A stretch of 64,000 bases of DNA, taken from Bacillus sp. SD088. Its GTDB lineage: Bacteria; Bacillota; Bacilli; Bacillales; Bacillaceae_C. Shown piece after piece: positions 26,957-35,604 of the stretch; positions within the stretch are counted from its first letter, which is position 1, and each line of letters starts with the position of its first letter. The stretch is taken from positions 204,789-268,788 of the forward strand of contig NZ_JADIJK010000003.1 in NCBI RefSeq assembly GCF_017355205.1. Reading direction: 5' to 3'. Made by a program: the position numbers and the translations under genes. The notes under the pieces are model-generated. The model ran no database searches, was not told the origin of the DNA, and worked only from the letters and a program-made list of their open reading frames with translations.

Positions 26957-27205
26957 ATGAATCAAATGCACTATCCAGTAGAATTTCATGATCAATTTGG
27001 TCATACGGATCACAGATTAATTGGCCGCCCATTTGGATTTGGCAGACCATTCGGTTTTCGACCAGGCTTTGGGCGACCGTATGGATTTGGCTTTGGTGCT
27101 CCATTGCTTGGAGGGTTTTTAGGTGGTTTGGCACTCGGCTCCTTGGTCCAACCTTACCCTTATCCTTATTACCCTGTTTATCCATATGGAGGCTATTATT
27201 GGTAA
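26957..27205 (+). CDS. Small Gly/Phe/Pro/Tyr-rich protein, coat-like
   Basis: An 82-residue protein preceded by AAAGAGGAGG. After a 22-residue head (MNQMHYPVEFHDQFGHTDHR) it is low-complexity: repeated GRPFGF/GRPYGF units (about 24-46), a GGFLGGLALGS patch, then PYPYPYYPVYPYGGYYW. Such Tyr/Gly/Pro-rich proteins are frequent in Bacillus spore coats or cell surfaces and may be cross-linked through tyrosines. No conserved domain is recognised, and the role is inferred only from composition. Confidence 0.75.
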   Translation: MNQMHYPVEFHDQFGHTDHRLIGRPFGFGRPFGFRPGFGRPYGFGFGAPLLGGFLGGLALGSLVQPYPYPYYPVYPYGGYYW

Positions 27206-27378
27206 ACAGCTGAGATGATAAGCAAGGATTTCCCGGGAAATGGCGGATTTTGTTGAAATATGAAAATTCTCCAGATGATAAACCTTATGGTAAAAACTTT
27301 ATTTTGCAGATGGGGTAATTTATTTGTGAATGGGAATACCAAAAGGGAAGGAAAATTTTCATAAAAGGAGTGACCTTC

Positions 27379-27498
27379 ATGAAAGGCACAGCGATTATGG
27401 CAACGGTTGCCCTTGGTGCTGCTTATCTACTCAGAAATGAAAAATCACGTAATAAATTAATGAATCAATTTAAAAGCATGGCTTCAGTAATGAAGTAA
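27379..27498 (+). CDS. 39-residue small protein
   Basis: ATG 27379 follows AAAAGGAGTGACCTTC. The product MKGTAIMATVALGAAYLLRN-EKSRNKLMNQFKSMASVMK has one hydrophobic stretch (4-18) and a basic tail. This resembles short YrzO/YrzQ/DUF3918-like Bacillus proteins in design, but I cannot name the family. It is followed closely by a strong bidirectional terminator. Confidence 0.65.
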   Translation: MKGTAIMATVALGAAYLLRNEKSRNKLMNQFKSMASVMK

Positions 27499-27505
27499 AC
27501 AATTT

Positions 27506-27542
27506 AACCTATCCGTCAGTTTTTATTCCGACGGATAGGTTA
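27506..27542. terminator. Bidirectional intrinsic terminator
   Basis: AACCTATCCGTC and GACGGATAGGTT form a perfect 12-bp stem. It serves the small plus-strand gene and overlaps the end of the convergent EAL gene. Confidence 0.85.
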
Positions 27543-28874
27543 TGTTTTCTTATTCTTCCACCAATCCCAAACATCCTGATAACGCATTGGTTTAGAAAAA
27601 TAATATCCTTGTAAGATCGGGCAGCCGATCTGTTGTAAAATCTTATATTGCTCTTCTGTTTCTACACCTTCACAAACGACTTTTAACTTCAACATATTGG
27701 CAAGATCAATGATTGATTTTGCAATTCTCACGCTTACTTCATTATAAGTAATATCCTGAATGAATTGTCGATCGATTTTTATTTCTTGAACAGGAAAATG
27801 CTGTAAATAATGAAAGGCAGAGAACCCTGTTCCAAAATCATCAATACTCACTTGAAACCCATGTGCCCGGATGGCTAAAATTTGCTGCTTCGCTTTTTCT
27901 AAATCTTCGATAGCCACATCCTCTGTAATTTGAACAATTAATTGCTGGGCATTCACATCATACTTTTGCAAACAAGCTGCTAGAAAATGCTGGAGGGATG
28001 GATCCAAAAAATGTCTAGATGAAATATTAATGGAAATGGTTATTGCTTCCCATCCTTGTTTTTTCCATGTTTCTAATCGTCTAAATGCTTGTTCAATTAC
28101 CCACTCCCCAAGCGGAAAAATAAGTCCTGTAGCCTCAGCTAGTTCAATAAAGGTTCCTGGCATCTTCACTCCTTCCTCTGGGTGTTGCCAGCGAATTAAT
28201 CCCTCCAAACCAATTAATTCTCCGGACATTGCATCCATTTGAGGCTGATAATATAATTCGAATTGCTCTTGTTCAAGCCCTTTTCTTAAACTCATTTCTG
28301 TGCGAAAGTCATTCCTCATTTTTCGCGTTATTCCGTCATTATATTCCACCCGTAAATCACGAACGACCATTGTATTCTTTTGATTTAAAGCTGCTTTTGC
28401 TTTCGCTATGCAATCTTTTGGCGTATTCCCGTGCTCGGGAAAAACACTGATCCCATAACTACAGGTAACAAAAATCTCCTGATCATAAGCTGAAATCGAT
28501 AAGCCTAAAACCTCTATCATTTCATCCATTAAGAGCTGTACAGATTTTTTCAAACATCGGTCTAACAGAAACAGACCAAAAAAACCATCTGCAATATGGG
28601 TAGCAAAGCCTCGTTGGTTCATCATCTTTTGCAATCGCTCTCTCGTAATGGCTAATACTTGTTCAGTATATCTGTCTCCGAGAACATTCCTTATTTCAGG
28701 AAACTGATCTAGTTGAAGATAAATAAAATAAGCTTTTTCTTTAGCTTTAAAAGCTTTCCCAAAATCATCGGCTAGCATCAAGAAGTCATCGTAGGGATAC
28801 AACCCCATTAATGAATAGGTAGCAACAAGTTTATTAAGACGATTATTAGAAGAGCTACTCGGAGTTAAGTCCAT
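27540..28874 (-). CDS. Degenerate-GGDEF / EAL cyclic-di-GMP phosphodiesterase
   Basis: ATG 28874 gives 444 residues. The first half (about 35-175) is a GGDEF fold in which the signature is replaced by HIADGFFG, so it should not make c-di-GMP. The second half (about 185-435) is an EAL domain: LEGLIRW for ExLxR (E-G-L variant), the metal ligands N in SINISS and E in QITEDV, DDFGTG, KIDRQF, and CEGVE are all present, with Q in QGYYFSKP. It is likely an active phosphodiesterase with a sensory GGDEF, soluble (no membrane helix). It sits beside the flagellar block and could affect motility or biofilm choice. Confidence 0.88.
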   Translation of the reverse strand: MDLTPSSSSNNRLNKLVATYSLMGLYPYDDFLMLADDFGKAFKAKEKAYFIYLQLDQFPEIRNVLGDRYTEQVLAITRERLQKMMNQRGFATHIADGFFGLFLLDRCLKKSVQLLMDEMIEVLGLSISAYDQEIFVTCSYGISVFPEHGNTPKDCIAKAKAALNQKNTMVVRDLRVEYNDGITRKMRNDFRTEMSLRKGLEQEQFELYYQPQMDAMSGELIGLEGLIRWQHPEEGVKMPGTFIELAEATGLIFPLGEWVIEQAFRRLETWKKQGWEAITISINISSRHFLDPSLQHFLAACLQKYDVNAQQLIVQITEDVAIEDLEKAKQQILAIRAHGFQVSIDDFGTGFSAFHYLQHFPVQEIKIDRQFIQDITYNEVSVRIAKSIIDLANMLKLKVVCEGVETEEQYKILQQIGCPILQGYYFSKPMRYQDVWDWWKNKKT

Positions 28875-29051
28875 TATAAACACGTCCTTGTGAATCTGTA
28901 CTTCTTTTCTAATATCGGTAAAATTTCGACGAATTCCACACATTCTTCTATTAAATTTAAAGTGAATTTCAGAAAACACGCACTTCTCTACTGTTACTCA
29001 ATAGATGATGTGCTATACTAAACATTAAAAATAGCAAAGGAGTTGATTTTG

Positions 29052-29205
29052 AAAAAAAGGACGTTTGGGAGTTATGAGAACGGCTTATTCTGAATGAAGT
29101 CGTGATAATTGCAAGTTCTAGAAATTGATGTCGTTTACATTCCATCTCCCAACCATTTACATAAAGCGGTAAAGAGGATGTGAAAAAACAATTGCCTTTG
29201 GTATA
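29052..29205 (+). pseudogene. Relic of a Gfo/Idh/MocA-family sugar dehydrogenase
   Basis: Reading frame 1 gives TFGSYEN, then three stops, then QVLEIDVVYIPSPNHLHKAV; a +1 shift continues with GCEKTIAFG. In this family the order FGSYEELL..IDVVYIPLPNxLH..A..AGKHVLCEKPIA is a hallmark of the NAD-binding domain, so the pieces are in the right order with frame damage. The beginning and the whole C-terminal domain are missing. It stands in front of the aldo-keto reductase gene. Confidence 0.6.
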
Positions 29206-29299
29206 AAATCTTATCAAGGGAATAAAATCTGGTAAGACTGTACTAAATTATGCTGAAAGAGTGACAGATTGACTTTTTAATAGAAAGGGAGACAGCTCT

Positions 29300-30229
29300 A
29301 TGAAAAATATTCGTGTCAAAGGGATTGAAAAGGAAATATCTAGTCTAGTAATGGGGTCAGATTATTTCACACCCGATAAAATGGAAAAAGTTACTGAGGT
29401 TTTAAATGACTATCTTGAAATCGGTGGCAACACAATTGATACCGCTTTTATCTATGCCGGTGGAAGAAGTGAAGAAGCGATTGGCATTTGGATGGAAGAA
29501 AATAAACGTCGCGATGATGTTATCATTCTAACAAAGGGTGGTCACCCTAATGCGAAAGGACCACAAATTAATAAACAAGCCATTGATAATGAATTAAAAA
29601 TTAGTTTAGAGAGATTGCGTACAGATTATGTGGAATTGTATGCCCTCCATCGTGATGACCCAAATGTACCTGTTGGGGAGATCTTAGAAATTCTTAACGA
29701 GCATGTAGAAGCAGGTCGTATTGGTGCATTCGGTGGATCGAACTGGTCTTTTGAGCGTTTACAAGAAGCGAATGATTATGCTGAAAAACATGGGTTAATT
29801 GGCTTTAGTTACAGTAGTCCTAATCTTAGTTTAGCTAAAGCGCAGGAACCTTATTGGGCTGGCTGTGTTTCTGTCGATGATCCAATTATGTCTTGGCACG
29901 AAAATAACCATATGCCGCTATTTTCATGGTCTTCGCAGGCACGTGGATTTTTCACTGGGCGTTTTACACCAGAAGACCGCTCAAATGAAGATTTAGTCCG
30001 TGTTTTCTATAATGATGAAAATTGGGAGCGTTATCGCCGGGCTGAACAGCTCGCAAAGGAAAAAGGCGTGGAAACGATTCAAATCAGTCTTGCCTATGTA
30101 TTAAATCAAGCATTCCCGACAGCTGCTATTATTGGACCACAAAACAAGCAAGAAATGGTTTCCTGTCGTCAGGCTGCAGATATCCGTCTAACAGAAGACG
30201 AGATTCAGTGGCTTGATTTGAGAAAATAA
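29300..30229 (+). CDS. Aldo/keto reductase
   Basis: The 309-residue protein is a TIM-barrel aldo/keto reductase: GGNTIDTAFIYAGGRSEEAI (about 38-57) contains the catalytic Asp and Tyr, LTKGGHP the lysine and YALHRDDP the histidine. The C-terminal GPQNKQE (about 286-292) replaces the usual NADPH-binding GxxxxxQ-E region. It reduces aldehydes or ketones of sugars or similar; the substrate is unknown. A ribosome binding site AAAGGGAG precedes it. It is next to a dehydrogenase relic and the mannan region, so a role in sugar metabolism is plausible. Confidence 0.85.
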   Translation: MKNIRVKGIEKEISSLVMGSDYFTPDKMEKVTEVLNDYLEIGGNTIDTAFIYAGGRSEEAIGIWMEENKRRDDVIILTKGGHPNAKGPQINKQAIDNELKISLERLRTDYVELYALHRDDPNVPVGEILEILNEHVEAGRIGAFGGSNWSFERLQEANDYAEKHGLIGFSYSSPNLSLAKAQEPYWAGCVSVDDPIMSWHENNHMPLFSWSSQARGFFTGRFTPEDRSNEDLVRVFYNDENWERYRRAEQLAKEKGVETIQISLAYVLNQAFPTAAIIGPQNKQEMVSCRQAADIRLTEDEIQWLDLRK

Positions 30230-30249
30230 TGAATTAAAGTGTTAGTCAG

Positions 30250-30299
30250 TAAAAAAGAAGCTAATGACCAACTAGTATGAAGGAAATTAGCTTCTTTTT
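30250..30299. terminator. Bidirectional intrinsic terminator
   Basis: AAAAGAAGCTAAT pairs with ATTAGCTTCTTTT across a loop of about 20 bases, between the convergent aldo/keto reductase and the secreted protein gene. Confidence 0.8.
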
Positions 30300-30305
30300 G
30301 TTTGA

Positions 30306-31076
30306 TTAGCGCCTTTTTCTCAAGTTTGATTTTTCAGATGGTTTCCATTCGATATGAACAGGCTGCCAGTCACCATTTTCAAAATACCAATCTGTTTCAA
30401 CAACTCCAAGTTGATCCGCGTGATAAGCACCACTAATCTGTCGATAGCCTTTCAATCCATAGCCATCTTTTCCCTTTATTTTAACCACTTCAAAAAAGGC
30501 GATAGGATCAATCATTAATTCTGTCGGTTCATTCAGCTGCCCATTTTTTTGATATAAGCCAATCGAAATATAATCCTTTCTACGATCCCATAAATCGAGA
30601 ATAATCGGCTTCCCTAATCCTGGAATCTCGATCACAGCGACAAAGTCTTGGTCAAAATGACCTTGGACCGCTAGCGGAGTTGGAAGAGGAATTTCTTTTA
30701 TCTCTCCCCCTTTAGCCGTATGCAAAGCGTAATTATAAAGCCCGCCACTTCCCCCGGTTGCGCTGGAATATAAAATATCATCTACTCCGTCATGGTTTAG
30801 ATCTGCAAAATCAAGCTTTGGCTCATAACCACCCTCATAATCAATTTTTAATTTTTTGCCTTCGAAAGTCTTAATTTCAGCCCAGATCTTTTGGTAATAA
30901 GGAGAGTCGCCTTTAAATGGAATACCATAGACGATAATATCGTCCAGTTTTCCATCCCCTGTCACATCATGCTTGTATTCTAAAATCGTCTTTCCTTGCT
31001 CAGCGGCAGCAGTTGGGGTAGAAATGGCAAGAATGACAACAAACGCAATAAGAACAAATACCAGTTGCTTTTTCAA
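30306..31076 (-). CDS. Secreted protein with calcium-loop-like repeats
   Basis: The 256-residue product has a signal peptide ending in AAA-EQ (about 25). Two Asp-rich loops, DVTGDGKLDD (about 37-46) and DLNHDGVDD (about 92-100), resemble the FG-GAP/VCBS or EF-hand-like calcium loops of beta-propeller or dockerin-like proteins. The rest is beta-rich, ending in a basic tail. I do not recognise a catalytic motif. It is probably exported. Single gene with its own terminator. Confidence 0.7.
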   Translation of the reverse strand: MKKQLVFVLIAFVVILAISTPTAAAEQGKTILEYKHDVTGDGKLDDIIVYGIPFKGDSPYYQKIWAEIKTFEGKKLKIDYEGGYEPKLDFADLNHDGVDDILYSSATGGSGGLYNYALHTAKGGEIKEIPLPTPLAVQGHFDQDFVAVIEIPGLGKPIILDLWDRRKDYISIGLYQKNGQLNEPTELMIDPIAFFEVVKIKGKDGYGLKGYRQISGAYHADQLGVVETDWYFENGDWQPVHIEWKPSEKSNLRKRR

Positions 31077-31128
31077 AAAATCCCTCCAATCATTGGGTGA
31101 TATGAATATGATTCCCTTTATGAATTGA

Positions 31129-31181
31129 TTTATCCCGCATTAACGGGCAGTAATCCCCCGCTGATTGAAGTTTCACTTTAT
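31129..31181. repeat. Family C repeat with internal deletion
   Basis: TTTATCCCGCATTAACGGGC at one end and CTGATTGAAGTTTCACTTTA at the other are joined directly through AGTAATCCCCCG, so the ends of both hairpins remain but the 110 bases between them are gone compared with 1623-1790. Confidence 0.8.
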
Positions 31182-31249
31182 GAAAAGCGATTTCATTCTT
31201 TTCTCGTTTTTTATATTATTCGGCTAGCCCATTCACTCTGTTTTTTTAA

Positions 31250-31606
31250 TCACTTTATAAATTGAGCCATAGAGCGTGCTGTCAATTGATTCGGACTTGC
31301 GAGTACAAATGGTTGATCTTGATCAGAGTGGGCAAAAAAGTTAACCTTTTTTGGGATACCTGGAATTAAATCAAAGTAATTATCGCTGAAAATCCCCTCT
31401 TCTTGGGCATCAAGCCAAACATTTTTGGCGAGATAATCCGTATTTAAGATAAATTCGGGTCCATTACTTCCATTCACTTCTTCTATCGTGATCGTCGGTT
31501 CAGCAAGATCGATCTCTTTCATACGTTGGAAGTAGTATTCCCCATGAGGATCCCTTTGCTTGAACTTCCATTCATTTAAATTCTTAGTTTTAATTTTCAT
31601 GAACAA
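31250..31606 (-). pseudogene. C-terminal fragment of a GH2 beta-mannosidase-like gene
   Basis: The 118-residue reading contains EFILNTDYLAKNVWLDAQEE and GIFSDNYFDLIPGIPKKVNF (about 48-93), the C-terminal Ig-like domain of GH2 beta-mannosidases/beta-galactosidases, where normal enzymes have 800-900 residues. No catalytic domain lies upstream: the next gene ends at 31684 and a terminator separates them. It has a start and a weak ribosome binding site, but could not act as an enzyme. It is probably a relic of the mannan cluster in which it sits. Confidence 0.75.
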
Positions 31607-31629
31607 TCTCCACCTTGTTAAAAATTACG

Positions 31630-31660
31630 GAAAGAGGCCCAGTAAAATTGGACCTCTTTC
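31630..31660 (-). terminator. Terminator after the solute-binding protein gene
   Basis: GAAAGAGGTCCA and TGGGCCTCTTTC pair on the minus strand; T-run is weak. Confidence 0.6.
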
Positions 31661-31683
31661 TTAGTTTTTATTCTAAAAATCTC

Positions 31684-33366
31684 TTATTTACTCCATAATT
31701 CTACTGTATCTTGAATAATTTTTGTATATTCATCTTCTGCATCTTCGACCCCAACTTTATCTAGATCCTTCATAAATGTATCCCAAACATCATCATAATC
31801 AGCGGGATCTGCAAGAATAGCTTCTGGGATCCGTTTAAATGTCACATCTAGCATTCTTTGATTCTTCACCTCAAGATCAGAACCACCTGGAATGGCAAGA
31901 TTGTAGGCCGCTCCCCATGGCTTCACTTCGAATTCATCCATTTGCGGATATAAATCTTTCCATAATTCAACACTATATGCTTCTAGAACTTCTTTTTCCA
32001 TGTCAGTTTGATTTTCAATTTGTTGTTCCCGAGTAGCAACCGTGAACGTTTGTCCAGTGGAATCCAACACACCATCACCATATCGTGGAGCGAAACGTTG
32101 AAAGTTATACCCAATTCCTGTTTCCTTAGCAAAGTCTTTATTATTATTACGGTATTCCCATACATCTTCTGGAATTTCACGTTTGCCATCCACTATTTCA
32201 TAATGTTCGCCTTCAAGACCCCAGTTCAACATGATTTGCGTTTCTTCTGATACTAAGTAATCAAGAAATTTAATCGCACGAACAGGATCTTCACAATCAA
32301 CTGTTATACCAATTCCCCATCCCGCTTGGAAACCAGGGCTTTGATAAACATGGGACTGATACTCCTCACTTAATGTAATGGGATACATTCCATACATTCT
32401 CTCAAACTTACCTGCATCACGTAGGGCATTTTGAGCTTCCCCGACCATATAATCTGGAGCAATTGTTGCCAATGCTCGGCCTGTAGAAAGCTTGGATAAC
32501 CATTGCTCCTGTTTTTGCACAAATGATTCTGGATCTAACAATCCTTCATCATTCATATGGTTGTACCAACGGAATACATCCTTTTCAACTGGACGACGAT
32601 AATGTAGTGTGGCTTCATAAGTGTCGGGATCTACATAATATTCACCATCATCCCCAGCACCCGTCATCATAAATCCACTATTTAGAGTAGAAGCTTGGAA
32701 ACGCCAACCATCTGATTGAAGTGTGAATGGAATGGTTGGTTGTCCATCAATTTCTGGATGTGCTTTGTAGTATTCACGAAGTACATTTTCTAAGTCTTCA
32801 AGCGTTTTCATCTCTGGATAACCTAATTCTTTCACGACAGCATGTTGAACAAGTGCACCGTAGCCAGGATACATAGCTTGATTATCCACACTAGCATTCG
32901 GGATAATATAAATGGACGGATCATCTTTACTCCATTTCAAGCGATTCATATTATCACCAATCATTTTCTTCAGGTTTGGGGCATGCTCTTCAATAAGGTC
33001 GGTAAGATCTATTAATGCACCAGCATCTACCAATGTTCCAGCTTCACCCTTCGGCAAAATCATATCAGGATATTCTCCACTAGCAGCCATTAAGGCGATC
33101 TTTTGCTGCCCGCCATCGATATCAAACTCCGGTTTCAGTGTTATCCCCGTATCCTCTTTAACCTTTTGGCCAATTGGGCTCTCCATTTTTTCCCAATCTG
33201 CATTAGCATCGGAATCAAACACAGTTAAGGTAATCTCTGCATTGTCATCTCCAGATGAGCTATTCGTTTCTTTGGAAGCTCCATTCTCTGAATTTTGGCA
33301 TGCAGCGGTGAAAGTGATTAAAGCAGCAATAAAAACCAAACTAAAGATCTTTTTAAAAGATTTCAT
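31684..33366 (-). CDS. Extracellular solute-binding lipoprotein (LplA/YtcQ type)
   Basis: A 560-residue lipoprotein (lipobox TAAC, C23) with the long-form binding-protein fold typical of LplA/YtcQ-type CUT1 systems. A Ser/Asn linker follows the cysteine. It captures an oligosaccharide outside the membrane for the two permeases encoded immediately upstream. GGGGAG precedes the ATG at 33366. With GH26, GH2 remnant and LacI regulator nearby, manno-oligosaccharides are the likely ligand, which is inference. No ATPase gene is linked; these systems use a shared MsmX-type ATPase. Confidence 0.88.
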   Translation of the reverse strand: MKSFKKIFSLVFIAALITFTAACQNSENGASKETNSSSGDDNAEITLTVFDSDANADWEKMESPIGQKVKEDTGITLKPEFDIDGGQQKIALMAASGEYPDMILPKGEAGTLVDAGALIDLTDLIEEHAPNLKKMIGDNMNRLKWSKDDPSIYIIPNASVDNQAMYPGYGALVQHAVVKELGYPEMKTLEDLENVLREYYKAHPEIDGQPTIPFTLQSDGWRFQASTLNSGFMMTGAGDDGEYYVDPDTYEATLHYRRPVEKDVFRWYNHMNDEGLLDPESFVQKQEQWLSKLSTGRALATIAPDYMVGEAQNALRDAGKFERMYGMYPITLSEEYQSHVYQSPGFQAGWGIGITVDCEDPVRAIKFLDYLVSEETQIMLNWGLEGEHYEIVDGKREIPEDVWEYRNNNKDFAKETGIGYNFQRFAPRYGDGVLDSTGQTFTVATREQQIENQTDMEKEVLEAYSVELWKDLYPQMDEFEVKPWGAAYNLAIPGGSDLEVKNQRMLDVTFKRIPEAILADPADYDDVWDTFMKDLDKVGVEDAEDEYTKIIQDTVELWSK

Positions 33367-33429
33367 CCCTTTTTTCTCCCCTTATATATATATTGTGCAA
33401 ACAGGTAATCCTGTCTTTACCAGAAATGA

Positions 33430-34344
33430 TTATTGCTTCACTGCTCCCAAAGTCATACCTTGGATAAAGTATTTTTGTAGAAAAGGATAAACTAAAACAA
33501 TTGGTACAACTGTTACCATCGTGATCGCCATTTTAATCGATTCAGGAGATACCATTTGTGATTGTTGCGCCGCGTTTGGCCGCATTTGATTAGCATCTAC
33601 GTTTCCTCCCGCAGTCGTATTTTCTAGAATCTTCATAAGTTCATACTGTAAGGTCGTTAAATTTTCATTCATACTGTTATATAGATAGTTATCAAACCAG
33701 TTATTCCATTGGCCAACCGCAACAAATAGTGCAATCGTTGCTAGCACCGGCTTACAAAGTGGTAAGATAATCCGGTAAAAAATAGTAAAATCATTGGCAC
33801 CATCCATCTTCGCCGATTCCTGAAGCGAATATGGAAGCCCATCCATAAATGATCGTATAATGATAATATTAAAAGCACTGACTAATCCTGGTAAAATATA
33901 TACCCAGAAAGTATTCATTAGGTGTAAATCTCTAATCAGCATATATCCTGGAATTAAGCCTCCTGAAAAATACATCGTTAACACGATGGCAGTTGAAACA
34001 AATCTTCTGCCTTGAAAATCGCTTCGGCTTAACGTAAAGGCCACCATCGCTTGAATAAAAACACCTAAAAGGGTCCCGATAACGGTTCGTAAAACGGAGT
34101 TTGTAAAACCAGTTATTAAGTTATCGTATTTGGCAATTTCTAGATAATTATTGAATGTAAATTCGCGTGGCCATAAATAAATTCCACCTCGAACCGTATC
34201 CGTTGATTCATTTAAAGAAATGGCCAAGACGTTTAAAAAAGGATAAAGTGTCACAATCATTACAATGAGTAAAAAGGTATAATTCAAAATGTCGAATAGA
34301 TAATCTTTATATGTTGATTTATTTAACACACTTTTCGTTGCCAT
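33430..34344 (-). CDS. ABC sugar permease (LplC/YtcP type)
   Basis: The 304-residue membrane protein has six helices and the EAA-loop pattern LQESAKMDGANDFTIFYRII (about 178-197). It belongs to the CUT1 MalG-like group, LplC/YtcP branch. It forms the second half of the sugar pore with the protein encoded next. The start follows GGTGGGATG. It lies 13 bases after its partner gene and 63 before the binding-protein gene: one operon. Confidence 0.92.
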   Translation of the reverse strand: MATKSVLNKSTYKDYLFDILNYTFLLIVMIVTLYPFLNVLAISLNESTDTVRGGIYLWPREFTFNNYLEIAKYDNLITGFTNSVLRTVIGTLLGVFIQAMVAFTLSRSDFQGRRFVSTAIVLTMYFSGGLIPGYMLIRDLHLMNTFWVYILPGLVSAFNIIIIRSFMDGLPYSLQESAKMDGANDFTIFYRIILPLCKPVLATIALFVAVGQWNNWFDNYLYNSMNENLTTLQYELMKILENTTAGGNVDANQMRPNAAQQSQMVSPESIKMAITMVTVVPIVLVYPFLQKYFIQGMTLGAVKQ

Positions 34345-34357
34345 ACATCATCCCACC

Positions 34358-35329
34358 TTACATCACACTCTGATTTGAATAACGCTTAAATATTCCGTTT
34401 GCAAGGAATAATAGGAAGATACTTACAACTGAATTAAAGATTCCGAGCGCAGTACCATAAGAAAATTGCCCTAAACCAATCCCATAATTAAGCGCATATA
34501 ATTCTAATACCTCGGAATAATCCACAACGAGAGAATTCCCTAATAGCATTTGTTTTTCAAATCCAATACTGACTAAATGGCCAATATTTAAAATCAATAC
34601 AACCAAAATGGTTGGTCGAATACCCGGTAATGTGATATGCCACATTTGTCTTAACCGTCCAGCCCCATCTACTTTTGCTGCTTCATAAAGTTGGGAATCA
34701 AGGCCGGCAATGGCTGCTAAAAAGATAATCGCATTCCACCCCATTTCCTTCCATAAGTCTGCAGCTGTTACAATCCCCCAAAACCATGATCCCTGTGCCA
34801 TAAATTGAAAGGGCTTATCGATGATGCCGAAATTTACAAGGAGATCATTCACAATCCCACCATCAGTTGATAACATTTTGGTCACAATCCCAGCTACAAC
34901 CACCCATGAAACAAAATGGGGTAAATACGTAATCGTTTGTACAGTTCGCTTTAATAAACTATGACGAACTTCATTTAGTAACACGGCAAAGATAATCGGG
35001 ACAACAAAGCCAATCGTCAAGCCTAGTAAACTCATTGCCAATGTATTCCTAAGAGTTAAATAAAAGCGTTCATCACTTAATAAGGTAATAAAATGCTGTA
35101 AACCTACCCATTCTTGTTCAAAAAAAGCTCTTCCAGGCCTAAAATTTTGAAACGCCATTGTCCATCCCCAAACAGGGAGATAATTAAATACAAAAACCCA
35201 TAAAACAAAAGGAAGTGACATCATATACAACACTTTTTGGGAGAAAAAGGTCTTCCAGAAACTATGTGTTTTTATTTTTTTATTCTTTGTATCCATTATT
35301 GGATGCGGTTTCTTTTTTACCGTCTCCAT
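34358..35329 (-). CDS. ABC sugar permease (LplB type)
   Basis: I start at ATG 35329, after AAGGAGGGGGGATGAA; the longer frame from 35404 has no site. The 323-residue protein has a basic N-terminus (KKKPHPIMDTKNKKIKTHSF), six membrane helices and the EAA loop LYEAAKVDGAGRLRQMWHIT. It is the MalF-like partner of the LplC-type permease. This is the first gene of the transporter operon, with a cre-like palindrome upstream. Confidence 0.92.
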   Translation of the reverse strand: METVKKKPHPIMDTKNKKIKTHSFWKTFFSQKVLYMMSLPFVLWVFVFNYLPVWGWTMAFQNFRPGRAFFEQEWVGLQHFITLLSDERFYLTLRNTLAMSLLGLTIGFVVPIIFAVLLNEVRHSLLKRTVQTITYLPHFVSWVVVAGIVTKMLSTDGGIVNDLLVNFGIIDKPFQFMAQGSWFWGIVTAADLWKEMGWNAIIFLAAIAGLDSQLYEAAKVDGAGRLRQMWHITLPGIRPTILVVLILNIGHLVSIGFEKQMLLGNSLVVDYSEVLELYALNYGIGLGQFSYGTALGIFNSVVSIFLLFLANGIFKRYSNQSVM

Positions 35330-35421
35330 TTCATCCCCCCTCCTTATCGATAACTTTATTTTAACGCTTATGCAAAGGTAAAAATACCACGATAATGAAG
35401 ACAAAAATCATATCAAAATGC

Positions 35422-35438
35422 AAGAAAGCGCTTTAATT
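35422..35438. promoter_or_regulatory. cre-like operator upstream of the sugar transporter
   Basis: AAGAAAGCGCTTTAATT is centred on the palindrome AAAGCGCTTT, close to the CcpA consensus TGWAARCGYTWNCW and also a possible operator for the local LacI-family regulator. It lies about 95 bases upstream of the LplB-type gene. Confidence 0.55.
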
Positions 35439-35442
35439 CAAT

Positions 35443-35562
35443 AAGGATGAACGGCTAATTTCGCGCCGTCCTGGCGCAACGCCGTTCTGACCCACATCCT
35501 GTGGGCCTAATTTCGCGCCGTCCTGGCGCAATGCTGTTCTGACCTGCTTCCTGTAGGCCTAA
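35443..35562. repeat. Family B unit duplicated in tandem (52-bp period)
   Basis: CTAATTTCGCGCCGTCCTGG-CGCAACGCCGTTCTGACC..CATCCTGTGGGC is followed by a near copy starting at 35507 (CAATGCTGTTCTGACC). GGATGAACGGC in front is the same as in 22262-22712. No gene is in it. Confidence 0.85.
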
Positions 35563-35565
35563 AAA

Positions 35566-35604
35566 AAGAGAAATCTCCATAAAAATTATGGTGATTTCTC
35601 TTTC
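35566..35604 (-). terminator. Terminator overlapping the 3' end of the response regulator gene
   Basis: AGAGAAATCACCATAA pairs with TTATGGAGATTTCTCT and a seven-T run follows. The left arm is the last codons and the stop of the response regulator gene. Confidence 0.85.

Noticed and set aside
26957..27205. Antisense 76-codon open frame
   Set aside because: It is the shadow of the low-complexity Gly/Phe-rich protein, which has the ribosome binding site.
28905..28920. Sigma-D promoter for the EAL gene
   Set aside because: ACCGATAT occurs but there is no TAAA-like element 14-16 bases upstream.
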